The notes beneath the pieces were generated by a model. The model ran no database searches. It was not told where the DNA came from and saw only the letters and a list, made by a program, of their open reading frames with translations. A DNA stretch of 41,267 nucleotides from Verrucomicrobiota bacterium. Its GTDB lineage: Bacteria > Verrucomicrobiota > Verrucomicrobiia > Opitutales > UBA2995. A program made the position numbers and the translations under genes. The DNA lies in the NCBI GenBank assembly GCA_027622555.1, contig JAQBYJ010000047.1, forward strand, positions 1 through 41,267. The letters are read 5' to 3'. Positions 25,381-35,252 of this stretch are shown here, piece by piece. Each line of letters starts with the position of its first letter. The first letter of the stretch is position 1.

Positions 25381-26529
25381 ATGGCTGAAGATTTTTATAA
25401 TCTATTGGGTGTAGATAAGGGTGCCTCAAACGAGGAACTGAAAAAAGCTTATCGTAAGCAGGCACTCAAATACCATCCCGACCGCAATCCAGATGACAAG
25501 GATGCAGAGGAACAGTTTAAGAAGGTATCCCACGCATACGAGATACTCAAAGACTCTGAAAAACGTGCCGCTTATGACCGTTACGGACCCAAAGCCTTCG
25601 AAGGAGGTGGTATGGGCCCTGGTGGCGGTCGAGGGCATGATCCGTTTGATATGTTCCGTGAAGTCTACGAGGGTGGCGGCGGCGGCGGTTTTGGCGGAAT
25701 CTTTGATGAACTTTTTGGCGGCGGCGGCCGCAGCCAATCGGGTGGAGCACGCGCCGGGGCAAATCTACAATACGATTTGCAAATCAAATTGGGTGAAGCT
25801 GCCAGGGGCGTTGAAAAAGAAATTTCTTTCCGCAGGGCGGTCGGTTGCACCCCGTGTAGCGGGACCGGTGCAGAACCAGGCACTAGCAAGAAGACTTGTA
25901 ACACCTGCGGCGGAGCTGGCCAGGTGACTACCTCCCGAGGATTTTTCCGCGTCAAGCAGGCCTGCCCATCTTGTCACGGATCCGGCTCTATCATAGAAAC
26001 GCCTTGCAAGACCTGCTCCGGCGAAGGTCGGGTTATGAAAGCGAGCAATACCCAGGTAAAAGTACCTGCGGGTGTTGATACGGGGTCCCGTTTAAGACTA
26101 TCTGGCATGGGCGAAGCCGGTGTAGGCGGTGGCCCAACGGGTGACCTGATTATCGTTATTCACGTTCAGGATCACGAAATTTTTGAAAGAGAAGGCGATG
26201 ATCTTTATTGCCAGATTCCGATTAAATTTACCCTGGCAACATTGGGTGGTGCCATAGAGGTGCCGACGCTTGGCGGAAAAGCCTCTTTAAAAATACCGGG
26301 TGGAACCCAGTCGGGAACAACTTTCCGCATGCGAAAAAAGGGGATGACCTCACTTAGAGGTTATGGTGTGGGCGATCAATACATCACTGTGCATGTAGAA
26401 GTACCAAAGGACCTTACCGGGAAACAAAAGGAATTACTGGAAAAATTTGCGATCGAGTCGGGGGATGATATGGAACCGATCGGTAAATCGTTTTTCGATA
26501 AGGCCAAACGATTCTTTGACGAACGCTAA
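25381..26529 (+). CDS. dnaJ: Chaperone DnaJ
   Basis: A 382-residue type I DnaJ. Residues 4-70 are the J domain, with HPD at 32-34. A very glycine-rich G/F stretch follows ([20 protein letters not shown]). The zinc-finger domain (about residues 155-217) has four CXXCXGXG repeats: [24 protein letters not shown] and CKTCSGEG. Two beta-rich client-binding domains end the protein. All key residues are intact. It stimulates DnaK ATPase and delivers clients. It sits directly after grpE. Confidence 0.97.
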   Translation: MAEDFYNLLGVDKGASNEELKKAYRKQALKYHPDRNPDDKDAEEQFKKVSHAYEILKDSEKRAAYDRYGPKAFEGGGMGPGGGRGHDPFDMFREVYEGGGGGGFGGIFDELFGGGGRSQSGGARAGANLQYDLQIKLGEAARGVEKEISFRRAVGCTPCSGTGAEPGTSKKTCNTCGGAGQVTTSRGFFRVKQACPSCHGSGSIIETPCKTCSGEGRVMKASNTQVKVPAGVDTGSRLRLSGMGEAGVGGGPTGDLIIVIHVQDHEIFEREGDDLYCQIPIKFTLATLGGAIEVPTLGGKASLKIPGGTQSGTTFRMRKKGMTSLRGYGVGDQYITVHVEVPKDLTGKQKELLEKFAIESGDDMEPIGKSFFDKAKRFFDER

Positions 26530-26561
26530 ACGTCTATCTGTTAGCTGTTCGGTAAATTTTT

Positions 26562-27464
26562 ATGTCTCTTTTTCAAGTATCGTTTTCTATTATTGGTGAT
26601 CAAGTTGATGCCCTCGAAGAGTTGCTTTTTGAAGTCGATGAAGGTCGTTGGAATATGTACCTCGACCAGGACACCCAAGTCGGAGTCGCTTCAGGGGTTT
26701 ATGAATCCGAGCTTGAAGCACAGGACGATTGGAATCGAATCGAACCTTTTTTCGAAGAGCTACTTGGCAAATTGAATCCTGATTTCCAGGAGTTGCCAGA
26801 CACCGATTGGAAAGATAGCTACAAGGTACACTTTAAGCCGTGGAGTTTCAAGGGGTTGCATTGGGTGCCTGTTTGGGAAAAGGAAACCTATCCGATTCCA
26901 GACGGTGATGCGGTTGTCTGGCTTGACCCGGGAATGGCTTTTGGAACCGGGAACCATGAGACGACTCGTCTTTGTATTGAAGCCCTTATAGAATTTTTGA
27001 AAACAAGAGATCATTTCGATGCTTCTTCGAACAAACTTTCTTGCTGCGATGCCGGATGCGGGTCTGGAATTCTTGCGATTTCGGCGAAGAAACTAGGGGT
27101 TTCGACTGTTGTTGGGTTTGATAATGATGCTGACGCCGTTCGTATCAGTCATGAAAATTTGTTGCTAAACGATCTTGCTGGGGAAGTGGATTTCTTAGAA
27201 GGAGACCTCGAGACAGGGTTCCAGGAACAAGCCTATGATCTCGTCTTCGCCAATATCCTGGCGGTGGTACTCATCGAACAGCCTTATGCGTTGATCACTT
27301 CAGTGAAATCTGGAGGTCGCCTTATCTTAAGCGGGATTCTTACCAAGGAGCTTAGAGAGGTGCGCACCACCTATAAGGAGAAGCTGAATCGGATTGGAAA
27401 GTCCGCCTCTATCACAAGCCATTCTCTCGGGGAGTGGTCAGATGTGGTGATTGATATCGATTAA
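26562..27464 (+). CDS. prmA: Ribosomal protein L11 methyltransferase
   Basis: A 300-residue PrmA. The N-terminal part (1-115) is the L11-recognition domain. The C-terminal part is a class I methyltransferase: LDPGMAFGTGNHETTRL, then the SAM-binding CDAGCGSGILAISAKKLG (near residue 163), the acidic turn GFDNDADAVRIS and the catalytic-site motif LVFANILAVVL. It trimethylates L11. It follows dnaJ by 32 nt in the same direction, a context seen in many genomes. Its stop overlaps the last bases of the convergent Asp23-type gene at 27461-27464. Confidence 0.94.
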   Translation: MSLFQVSFSIIGDQVDALEELLFEVDEGRWNMYLDQDTQVGVASGVYESELEAQDDWNRIEPFFEELLGKLNPDFQELPDTDWKDSYKVHFKPWSFKGLHWVPVWEKETYPIPDGDAVVWLDPGMAFGTGNHETTRLCIEALIEFLKTRDHFDASSNKLSCCDAGCGSGILAISAKKLGVSTVVGFDNDADAVRISHENLLLNDLAGEVDFLEGDLETGFQEQAYDLVFANILAVVLIEQPYALITSVKSGGRLILSGILTKELREVRTTYKEKLNRIGKSASITSHSLGEWSDVVIDID

Positions 27465-27892
27465 GCTTTTGGCTTTGTTTCCGCCAGAAAGCCTTCAACA
27501 ATCACGTTCACTTCACCGAGATTCTCAATTCCCAAATCGTCGCGAATCGCTCGGGTGATTTTGTTTTGCAACTCGTTTGAAATATCTTGCAGGCGAGTTT
27601 TTACTCTTAATTTGAGACGGACTTTGATCGTTATCTTACCCTTGGATTTTCGAATGTCTCCTCGTGCACGACCGACCTCAACAAATTGTTCGCAAGTACG
27701 CTGGATAATTTCCTGAATCGCCGTTCTGGAGATTTCAACTTTTCCATCTGCATTATTGAATACCAAAAGGTTCGCCTTGCCTAATTTCAGATAAAGAACC
27801 ACCAGGACGACAAAAAGAATAGCAAGCGGTATCAGAAAGATCAGGGTTAGCGTAAATGGCTGGATTCCGAATTTGTCTATCAGGGATTGCAT
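27461..27892 (-). CDS. AmaP-like membrane-anchored Asp23-family protein
   Basis: A 143-residue protein from the ATG at 27890-27892 (MQSLIDKFGIQ). Residues about 12-35 are one strongly hydrophobic helix. The remainder is a single Asp23-like domain (ISRTAIQEIIQRTCEQFVEV, then ITIKVRLKLRVKTRLQDISNEL), ending with VNVIVEGFLAETK. The layout matches AmaP, which tethers Asp23 to the membrane in Firmicutes. An upstream in-frame start at 27970 would begin inside a terminator hairpin and is rejected. The gene is convergent with prmA and overlaps its stop by 4 nt. Confidence 0.75.
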   Translation of the reverse strand: MQSLIDKFGIQPFTLTLIFLIPLAILFVVLVVLYLKLGKANLLVFNNADGKVEISRTAIQEIIQRTCEQFVEVGRARGDIRKSKGKITIKVRLKLRVKTRLQDISNELQNKITRAIRDDLGIENLGEVNVIVEGFLAETKPKA

Positions 27893-27944
27893 AGTGAGTT
27901 TGGCTTGTAGAAAGAGAAGACCCTGCAATGAAAACTGCAAGCTG

Positions 27945-27976
27945 TCGAAAAGAAACGCGGACCATAACATCCGCGT
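27945..27976 (-). terminator. Hairpin between asp23 and amaP-like gene
   Basis: On the minus strand, ACGCGGA (27976-27970) pairs perfectly with TCCGCGT (27961-27955) around an 8-nt loop, followed by TTCTTTTCG. It is a moderately good intrinsic terminator 20 nt after the asp23 stop. It may end most accBC transcripts or lower the amount reaching the AmaP-like gene. Confidence 0.65.
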
Positions 27977-27996
27977 CGTAAAAATTTAAAATTGAT

Positions 27997-28440
27997 TTAT
28001 TCGTCTACCGACAAATCACTTCTTGATCTTGAACCGGGGTGATCCTCTTTCGATTTTACTCCTTCGATGACGACATCGACCCGCTCAACCAGTTTTCCGG
28101 TCATATTTTCTACACGGTCCTTTACGGCCAATTGTATATCGTAGGCACATTTGGCCAACTCCACGCCATAATTTAGAATCAGCCTGATCTCTATGAGGTA
28201 ATTGCTGTTTTCGTTCTCAGTGACTCGGACTCCGCTTTGTGAAGCTTCTTTTTTGGAAAAGATTTCCGCGATACCGTCAACAAAGCTTCCGGCAACGGCG
28301 TAAACGCCGGGGTTTTCAAGTGCGGATAGTCGCACGATGTTGGCAACTACGGCGTGATTGATTTTGATCTCACCCAACGAATGTGTTTCTTCGGTAGTGA
28401 TAGATGGAATTTTTTTTGTATCCGTTTTAGCGGTGTCCAT
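27997..28440 (-). CDS. Asp23/Gls24-family protein
   Basis: A 147-residue soluble Asp23 (DUF322) protein. The core runs from about residue 22 (GEIKINHAVVANIVRLSALE) through ENPGVYAVAGSFVDGIAEIF to VKDRVENMTGKLVERVDVVIEGV. The tail is charged. It starts 2 nt after the accC stop on the same strand, so it belongs to the accBC operon. A cluster of accB, accC and an Asp23 gene (yqhY) is also known in Bacillus, where YqhY was linked to acetyl-CoA carboxylase control. The same role is plausible here but not shown. Confidence 0.88.
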   Translation of the reverse strand: MDTAKTDTKKIPSITTEETHSLGEIKINHAVVANIVRLSALENPGVYAVAGSFVDGIAEIFSKKEASQSGVRVTENENSNYLIEIRLILNYGVELAKCAYDIQLAVKDRVENMTGKLVERVDVVIEGVKSKEDHPGSRSRSDLSVDE

Positions 28441-28442
28441 GA

Positions 28443-29828
28443 TTATTCGAGGTTATGATTCGATTGTGTCAATGCATCCAAATTCGAGCGTTCTATAAAG
28501 TCTTCTACAAACTTGGTTGTAGCCTGGCCGCTTCTGAATACTGGATCCTGCATGATTGCTTTAGAAAAGGGAATTGTCGTTTTGATCCCTGTGATAATAA
28601 ATTCCCCAAGGGCTCGATACATCCGGTCCATCGCGATCTCACGACTACGACCATAAGTAATTAACTTTCCGATCATACTATCGTAATGGGGAGGGACTTG
28701 GTAGCCGCCGTAGATGTGCGAGTCCAAGCGGACTCCATGCCCTCCTGGTGGGTAATAGAGGCCAATGGTTCCCGGACAGGGCGCAAAATTTCGCAGCGGA
28801 TCTTCGGCATTGATTCTGCACTCTATGGCGTGCCGATTAATCACAATATCTTCTTGTTTAAAGCGAAGGTGTTGTCCATCGGCGATACGGATTTGCTCTT
28901 TAATGAGGTCGATATCGGTGACTTCTTCAGTCACAGTATGCTCCACCTGAATACGGGTATTCATTTCGATGAAGTAGTAGTTCCCGCTTTCATCGACAAG
29001 GAACTCAATGGTACCTGCATTGGTGTAACCAACTGCCTTGGCTGCTTTGACCGCGACGGCCCCCATTTCCTGGCGAAGTTCTTCAGATAGAAACGGCGAT
29101 GGTGCTTCTTCGACTAATTTTTGATGTCTCCGTTGAACAGAACAATCCCGCTCCCCTAGATGGATTACGTTTCCATGATTGTCGGCTAGGATTTGAAATT
29201 CAATGTGCCTCGGATTTACAATAAATTTTTCGAGGTAAACCGACGAGTCTCCAAAAGCTTTTTCAGCCTCGTTACGTGCAGACTCAAACTCTTTGCCAAA
29301 TGCGACACTGTTATGCGCAACGCGCATGCCCTTACCTCCTCCCCCTGAAACGGCTTTTATAAGAACTGGATATCCTATGGATTCGGCTATTTTAACGGCT
29401 TCCTTTACATCCTTTATTACCCCGTTGCTCCCTGGAACGGTTGGAACTCCGATTTTCCGCATTGACTCGATCGCCAATGCTTTGTCTCCCATATTCCGGA
29501 TGATGGATGAATTCGGGCCAATAAATATGATTTTGCAGGATTCGCATTGTTCAACGAAATCCGCTTTTTCAGAAAGGAATCCGTAGCCTGGGTGAATAGC
29601 GTCAACGTCCGAGATTTCCGCTGCACTTATGATACGGTCGGACTTTAAATAGCTTTGGCTGGCGGCGGCTGGACCTATGCAAATAGCTTCATCGGCCAGC
29701 TGGACATGCAACGACTGTTCGTCCGCTTCAGAATAGACGGCGAGGGTTTTAATGCCCAACTCACGGCAGGCACGAACAATGCGAAGTGCGATTTCGCCAC
29801 GATTGGCGATTAGGATCTTATTGATCAT
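28443..29828 (-). CDS. accC: Biotin carboxylase subunit of acetyl-CoA carboxylase
   Basis: A 461-residue AccC that carboxylates biotin on AccB using ATP and bicarbonate, the first half-reaction of malonyl-CoA synthesis. The start is [20 protein letters not shown]. The ATP-grasp glycine loop [11 protein letters not shown] is at about 161-171, and the later blocks [36 protein letters not shown] and ECRINAEDP are all present. Length and motifs are standard. It lies 12 nt after accB and 2 nt before the asp23 gene. Confidence 0.97.
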   Translation of the reverse strand: MINKILIANRGEIALRIVRACRELGIKTLAVYSEADEQSLHVQLADEAICIGPAAASQSYLKSDRIISAAEISDVDAIHPGYGFLSEKADFVEQCESCKIIFIGPNSSIIRNMGDKALAIESMRKIGVPTVPGSNGVIKDVKEAVKIAESIGYPVLIKAVSGGGGKGMRVAHNSVAFGKEFESARNEAEKAFGDSSVYLEKFIVNPRHIEFQILADNHGNVIHLGERDCSVQRRHQKLVEEAPSPFLSEELRQEMGAVAVKAAKAVGYTNAGTIEFLVDESGNYYFIEMNTRIQVEHTVTEEVTDIDLIKEQIRIADGQHLRFKQEDIVINRHAIECRINAEDPLRNFAPCPGTIGLYYPPGGHGVRLDSHIYGGYQVPPHYDSMIGKLITYGRSREIAMDRMYRALGEFIITGIKTTIPFSKAIMQDPVFRSGQATTKFVEDFIERSNLDALTQSNHNLE

Positions 29829-29840
29829 GGAAAGGACCGA

Positions 29841-30311
29841 TTAGGGCTGCTTTACCTTGAAGAGCGGTTGTCCGTATTCTACGGAGTCTCCGTTTTCCAA
29901 AAGGATTTGCTTAATTTCTCCGGAAAGCTCTGCCGGGATCTCATTCATCACCTTCATGGCTTCAATTATGCAAACGGGTGAGTCATTGTTGACCGTATCT
30001 CCTACTTTCACAAATGGAGGGCTTTCGGGTGAAGGTGCCAGATAGAAAGTGCCCACCATGGGTGATTTGATCACAACGATTCCCTTTTCTTCTTCTGCCG
30101 CTGGTGCCTGAGGCACCGCTTCTTCTGCAGGTTGCGGAGCGTAGGCGATGGGCACAGGAGCTGGATAGTGTGGCACAGTAGGACCGCCATGGCCTTTATT
30201 TTCGTCGCTACGACAAATGCGTAGTTTAAGGCCTTCTTCCTCAATCTCGAACTCCGTGAGTGAGGAACGTTTCATGACCTCAATGATTTGTTTTATCTGC
30301 TTTAGGTCCAA
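29841..30311 (-). CDS. accB: Biotin carboxyl carrier protein
   Basis: A 156-residue BCCP. It carries the typical opening [20 protein letters not shown], so the start must be the TTG at 30309-30311; no ATG fits. A Pro/Ala-rich linker (48-72) precedes the biotinyl domain, with the biotinylated K120 in IIEAMKVM and the thumb loop [17 protein letters not shown] rare TTG start with no visible ribosome-binding site may keep expression modest. It is followed 12 nt later by accC. BirA, which attaches the biotin, is at 38855 in this window. Confidence 0.94.
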   Translation of the reverse strand: MDLKQIKQIIEVMKRSSLTEFEIEEEGLKLRICRSDENKGHGGPTVPHYPAPVPIAYAPQPAEEAVPQAPAAEEEKGIVVIKSPMVGTFYLAPSPESPPFVKVGDTVNNDSPVCIIEAMKVMNEIPAELSGEIKQILLENGDSVEYGQPLFKVKQP

Positions 30312-30506
30312 TTTTATATGTTGGTTAAAGTTTTGCGTCCCATCTAAATAGTTAAGTGGGCTCTTTGTTGGTAGGTATTGTTTCTAAGGGTTCTTATTCT
30401 TTTACGCAAATTGTAGAAGGCCAGCTTTATAGGCAAAGATCAAAATATCCACAAAAATCAGGTCAGCGGATGCTTGTGAATTTGGGCAATTCTGCAAGTT
30501 TTTCCT

Positions 30507-33266
30507 TTATTTTCGGAATTCGAAGTCAAGTAGCTCTGTTTTTGTGTCTTTATTAGATTCATCCGGCTTACTGTCGAAGAAGTTTAACGGACTCATTGCA
30601 AAGCGCCATTGCGGGTTAGAAAGGCTGCCTTTCAGGTTAACTGCGGCCATTTTGCTCACAGGGTCGAAAATTGGCATTATAATATTGGAAATCAACGGTA
30701 TGTCGGTTTCACGGAGGAGCATTACTCTAACTTGAAAGTCCAGGTCGGAGCTACCTGTATAAAAGTCTCCTACACCTTCGAGGCGGGCAGTGCTTCCCGT
30801 CATAACCAGATCGGGGAATGTCATTTTGCCCTCATCCCAGGCAAAGAAGGATTTGGCAGTGGTTAAATGCAATTTCGTAAATGGCATCAGAGCCGAAAGC
30901 GGGCCAAAGAGCGGAATCTGGGCAAGATTGCCCTCCGTGATTTCAATATTACCTTTAGCCATGACGCGATCTAACCCGGATCCGGCAGGCGAAATGCCAC
31001 TGGCATGAATATTCAGTTTTCCTTGTAAAGAATCTAATTTGCTTTTTGGCGCAGCTGAATTTTCAATGCTTTCAGGTTTCGGCCCCTTAACAGTTGCTAG
31101 GCGTATGAGGGATTCTTTCAACTCGGCATCTACAATATCGAAATCGAAGAGTAAGAAGGAGAGGTCATTCTGTTTTAGGTAGGACGCTTCTCCTTCGCCT
31201 TTCCCTCCAGCAAAACCAAAATTAATTGTGTCGAGCAGTACGTCACCGTGGTCGTAATGACATTTAACCTCCAAGCTATCAAACGGGAAATCGTAGAAGG
31301 TCATTGACTGGTCAGTCTCAATCTCAATCAACAGGTCTTGCCAGTTTGAATCATTCTCAAAATTGAATTCCCCAACAATAGAAAGGCCGGGATTTGCCGT
31401 CCAGGTATACGGTTCGATAATTTTTAAACCGTTTTCACCAAATAAATTCATTGAGAGTTCGAGATCCAGATTCGAATCAATGTCCACGATCACATTTTTT
31501 AATTTGCTTGTTTCGAGATGCCTTTGGAGTTCGCCAGTAGCTTTTCCTTCCTGTCTTTCAAGATTCAGTTCTAAAACATCGATGTAATTGGGTCTGATAA
31601 ACATTTTGGCCGAAGCTTTGTCGAAGTGCATCCCTTTCAAATTTACATTTTCTGCTTCTGAGTAACCAAACAGCGTAAGCTGCTTTTTAAACTTAAAGGT
31701 ATTGCGAATGGACATATCCATCCAGGGTAATTCGCCTTTGATTTCCAAATAATCGAAGGTCTTTTTCCACCAATCTCTCCACCATACATCGATGTCGTGA
31801 GGGCGAAATCGCCCTGCCATGGTGAATCGGTAAAAGGGATTTTTTAAATCTTGGACAAAGGTGCAAAGAAGATCGTTTCCATTTCCTCCACCTTCAAGTT
31901 GATACACGTCAACTGTTGTACCGGCCAGAGTGCCACGTGCCCGCGCCCACTGGAATGGTGTTTTGATTATATCAATATCCCTTGTTTCCACCCGAAAGGT
32001 TGCTGCAGCATTCTCCAGTTTTCCAGGATAGGAAAATACTACATCGAGGTATACAGGCTTGTGTTGTTTAGACCAACGCAGCTTCCATAAATGATCGAAT
32101 TCGGGTCTGTCGAAAATACGCTCAAGATTGATGAATCCGGACAACGACCCTTCGCCCGTTTGTTCCTTCCAGTTGCCATTGACCGCAGCCTCCAGCACAC
32201 CTTCATATAGAGAAACTAAAAGGGTTCCTTCAACCTCATTCTGGTTGAGTATTTTACCAGTGAATACTGCCTGATCAATTTTTGTTCCCTGGATATCGAT
32301 AGGCCCGGTTGTTAACTCAACCTTCAGAGGGAACACACTTTGAATACCGCGGAAAACTTGATTATTAAAGGCAGATAGTTCGACCTGTTGAACAGTTACT
32401 TGCTGTTCTTGCTGATCAATAGAATTTGCGGATAGTTGAAGGGCCTCTTGAAATTGAAGTTCGGGTAACAGTTGGAGCTTTGTCTGAGCCCGAATACCCT
32501 GAACCTCGGGCATTTCGTCTATTTCAAAACCCTCGATATGGGTTATGATCTCCGCGGAGAACTCCGCTTTGGAAGGACTATTGAAAATAATCTCTACCTT
32601 CGGCGCATCAAACATATCCAGAAATTTTGATTGGTCGGATACTGACCGCGCTATCTGCAAATATTGGAGGTAAGGATCTTTGGTTTTCTCTTTGGGTTTT
32701 GTTTGACCAAGAATTGCAAATAGTGCGCTCAAATCACCACTCGCCACAATATCGAGATGTTGAATTTTAGCGGTCAGATATTTGAGATTCCATTTTGTCC
32801 ATCGTCTGGAAAGTGCCAAATTCACTTTGTCCAACATCCGTTGGTTGGTGCCGGTGGGAGATACGATGGCAGGGTAATAAATGCGTGCGTTGTCGAGCTC
32901 CAGGTTATTTAAAGGAATCCTTCCCAGAAATAAAGACGCGTAGTTGATGTCGAGGTATAGTTGATCTACTTCGAGTGCAGTTTCTCCTGACTTATCGAAG
33001 GATAGACGGGCTTTTTTGATAAGGAGGTCTCCTCTAAAATCGAGGATGATTTTTTCGTACTTCAGAGTTAGCCCCTGTTCCTTGATTTTGGCGTTTACGA
33101 TTTCGAGTATACGCTGAGGGACCGGAATTTCATCGTAATATATGCTCAGCCCCAACCCTGTTAAAAGTAACAATAAAGTGAACGTCAGGCAGAACATGAT
33201 CACGTTCTGAAACTTGATAAAACACCGCCTCGTAAATGAACGGTTTTTCTTAGCAAGGTAAGACAT
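30507..33266 (-). CDS. Large AsmA-like envelope protein
   Basis: A 919-residue protein with one N-terminal membrane helix (about residues 22-46) and a very long, mostly beta-strand periplasmic part. The early block (RILEIVNAKIKEQGLTLKYE) and the C-terminal block (MAKGNIEITEGNLAQIPLFG, then GPLSALMP and LKGSLSNPQWRFAMSP) fit AsmA/TamB/YhdP-like bridge proteins (AsmA_2/DUF3971-type C-terminus). Such proteins are thought to move phospholipids between the membranes. It lies 61 nt downstream of the DUF4340 gene on the same strand, at the end of the Gld-like ABC block. There is no clear catalytic motif, as expected for this group. Confidence 0.75.
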   Translation of the reverse strand: MSYLAKKNRSFTRRCFIKFQNVIMFCLTFTLLLLLTGLGLSIYYDEIPVPQRILEIVNAKIKEQGLTLKYEKIILDFRGDLLIKKARLSFDKSGETALEVDQLYLDINYASLFLGRIPLNNLELDNARIYYPAIVSPTGTNQRMLDKVNLALSRRWTKWNLKYLTAKIQHLDIVASGDLSALFAILGQTKPKEKTKDPYLQYLQIARSVSDQSKFLDMFDAPKVEIIFNSPSKAEFSAEIITHIEGFEIDEMPEVQGIRAQTKLQLLPELQFQEALQLSANSIDQQEQQVTVQQVELSAFNNQVFRGIQSVFPLKVELTTGPIDIQGTKIDQAVFTGKILNQNEVEGTLLVSLYEGVLEAAVNGNWKEQTGEGSLSGFINLERIFDRPEFDHLWKLRWSKQHKPVYLDVVFSYPGKLENAAATFRVETRDIDIIKTPFQWARARGTLAGTTVDVYQLEGGGNGNDLLCTFVQDLKNPFYRFTMAGRFRPHDIDVWWRDWWKKTFDYLEIKGELPWMDMSIRNTFKFKKQLTLFGYSEAENVNLKGMHFDKASAKMFIRPNYIDVLELNLERQEGKATGELQRHLETSKLKNVIVDIDSNLDLELSMNLFGENGLKIIEPYTWTANPGLSIVGEFNFENDSNWQDLLIEIETDQSMTFYDFPFDSLEVKCHYDHGDVLLDTINFGFAGGKGEGEASYLKQNDLSFLLFDFDIVDAELKESLIRLATVKGPKPESIENSAAPKSKLDSLQGKLNIHASGISPAGSGLDRVMAKGNIEITEGNLAQIPLFGPLSALMPFTKLHLTTAKSFFAWDEGKMTFPDLVMTGSTARLEGVGDFYTGSSDLDFQVRVMLLRETDIPLISNIIMPIFDPVSKMAAVNLKGSLSNPQWRFAMSPLNFFDSKPDESNKDTKTELLDFEFRK

Positions 33267-33327
33267 GATAAGTTAGCCTAAATGTTGGCTGGTTCTAGTC
33301 TCCGCATTGAGAATACGGTAAGGTAGT

Positions 33328-35241
33328 TTACTGACTCGGTGGGGTTACCGGTTCAGGTTCAACAGAGGGTGGTACATCGGGAGGCAATGATTCAGGTGCG
33401 GGTTCTGTTTCGGGACCGGGGTCAAAGCGCGCAAAAGTGAGTTTAAAAAAAGCATCAGCGAATGCTTGGGTCGTATAAAAGACACCACCTTCGGATTTGA
33501 TCCCACCAATTGTGTTTGTACCGGTAAGACGTTCAGTGACCCACAGTGGGGTCGTCCAGGAAGAAGTATTCGAATTTTCAGAGGATTTAAAATGCATATC
33601 CAATCGGTATTTCCATGGCACCTTATCGAAGTCTTCTTCGATAAACTCACGCGCTTCAATGGACTTCGATTGACTGACCAATGAGAGCAAGCTCTCGCGT
33701 CCTTCTTCGTCCGATTGGTTAGCTGCTGCGATCGCTTTCCAGGTCGGAGTTACTTCATTGAGAACCGCATTGTACACGGTCGTATCGCTAGCAAGCTCCA
33801 GGACGGTCATTCCAACCAATTTGGCGTCTTCAGGTTCTTGGTGGAGAATTCGTAAACGGTAATTGAATGGGCGTGTGTGAAATTCAGACAAAATCGAAGT
33901 GTCGATTTCATAAATAAACGGCTCCTGCTCCAGTTTGGCATACGCATGTCTGGAATTTCCAGGAACCAAATCCCCAACAAGTAGCTTCAGTGGTGTGCCT
34001 CCTTTTAACTGTATCGTGCGTTGCGGGTCGGTAAATCCGTAGGTCTCCAAATCTGCATTTGAAGGGGCGTCTGAAATAAAACTTTGTGCCCTCAATATGT
34101 AGAGCGTACTCATCATATTGGCCAATTTTTTAGTGTCCGCAACTTCCGCGGTTACACTACCGTCCTCATCTCTTCGAATTACTTGCCAGGTACCTGTTTC
34201 CAATTTCTGCAAGGAGACGGACCGGTTCGACTGGGTTATTTCTATAGTGCTGAGGCTATTGGGGTCGAACTTTACAAACTGCCTCTCGCGAAGCTCCTCC
34301 TGGGCGTTGCTCAAATTTTGATCGATCAACAGACCGGGAATGGTGAATATGGTCCCATTCTCGCTCCCTTTGGCATAATAAAGCGCGTCTCCTTCTGTGC
34401 CTGCCAATTGTTTCCCGATTAGAATGGTCTGTCTTTTATCTGTGGCTTCGATCGTCAAATACAATTTTGGGTTATCCAGGCCATAAATGCTGAGATCCGG
34501 CTCAGGATTGGTCTCAAAGCTTTGTACGCTCAAACTGTTCAGGCCGTTGATAACCATTTCCACTTCAGCGCGGTCTGCCCTGGTTTTAAAAGGAATCTCG
34601 AAACGCCAGTCTTCTCCGAAACGCGAAATTCTTATCCGTAATGGAGTGGGGTAGGACTTCTGTAAACTAATAGTTTGGACCTCGAACAGAGGGATATCGA
34701 AAACCGATTGGCTGCGTAAATTACCCAGGTCGACCAAGAGGCTGTCGAATAGACCCCGCTGGATAACCATAATTTCTTTTTGATCGGGTGAGAGGATGTA
34801 TATCCGGTTTCCTACTTCTGTTGACGAACCAATTGTGATGGAGGTACGTGCTATTCCTTTACCGAACTCCAGCTTCATTTGCGGTTCTTCGAGTCCATAA
34901 CTTGCCAAATCCCGGCCAGCTGCTTGGAGCTCAGAGACTAAAAAACTGGTTTCCTTTTCCAGGAAGGTGATCTGGTTCAGAATACGACCCACTGCAAAAA
35001 AGTTCGCGGGCCATTCAATGGGCGATGTGAGGTGCCAGTTGTTTTCCACCTTCTTCAGCACCCGGTCGGGCCCTAATGAGCTTCCTGAGATTCGGATGTA
35101 ATCTATGTCGACCGCTTCTTCCCCAAAAATCTTTCGTTTAGCCTTTATGTCATCATCAGGACCTGGTCGTTCAAACAGATAGAAAAGCGCCACTACAACA
35201 AGGTTTAACAAAATCAGGATGACTGTGAGTTGTTTTCTCAT
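33328..35241 (-). CDS. DUF4340 protein of Gld-like ABC cluster
   Basis: A 637-residue protein that starts best at ATG 35239-35241 (MRKQLTVILILLNLVVV). It has one N-terminal membrane helix and a long extracytoplasmic region of repeated DUF4340 units: recurring WHLTSPIEWPAN-, LASYGLEEPQMKLEFG-, LSIYGLDNPKLYLTIE- and LETYGFTDPQRTIQLKGG-type blocks (about residues 90-160, 245-310 and 400-450). The Y-G-[LF]-x-[DE]-P motif marks the repeats. The C-terminus is Pro/Glu-rich. A longer frame to 35304 overlaps the gldG-like gene. DUF4340 genes commonly follow GldG in ABC-type clusters; their function is unknown. Confidence 0.85.
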   Translation of the reverse strand: MRKQLTVILILLNLVVVALFYLFERPGPDDDIKAKRKIFGEEAVDIDYIRISGSSLGPDRVLKKVENNWHLTSPIEWPANFFAVGRILNQITFLEKETSFLVSELQAAGRDLASYGLEEPQMKLEFGKGIARTSITIGSSTEVGNRIYILSPDQKEIMVIQRGLFDSLLVDLGNLRSQSVFDIPLFEVQTISLQKSYPTPLRIRISRFGEDWRFEIPFKTRADRAEVEMVINGLNSLSVQSFETNPEPDLSIYGLDNPKLYLTIEATDKRQTILIGKQLAGTEGDALYYAKGSENGTIFTIPGLLIDQNLSNAQEELRERQFVKFDPNSLSTIEITQSNRSVSLQKLETGTWQVIRRDEDGSVTAEVADTKKLANMMSTLYILRAQSFISDAPSNADLETYGFTDPQRTIQLKGGTPLKLLVGDLVPGNSRHAYAKLEQEPFIYEIDTSILSEFHTRPFNYRLRILHQEPEDAKLVGMTVLELASDTTVYNAVLNEVTPTWKAIAAANQSDEEGRESLLSLVSQSKSIEAREFIEEDFDKVPWKYRLDMHFKSSENSNTSSWTTPLWVTERLTGTNTIGGIKSEGGVFYTTQAFADAFFKLTFARFDPGPETEPAPESLPPDVPPSVEPEPVTPPSQ

Positions 35242-35252
35242 GAGTAGTGAAA

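Noticed and set aside
27893-27970. Longer start for the AmaP-like gene
   Set aside because: The start codon lies in the terminator hairpin loop and the extra residues are unlike the family.
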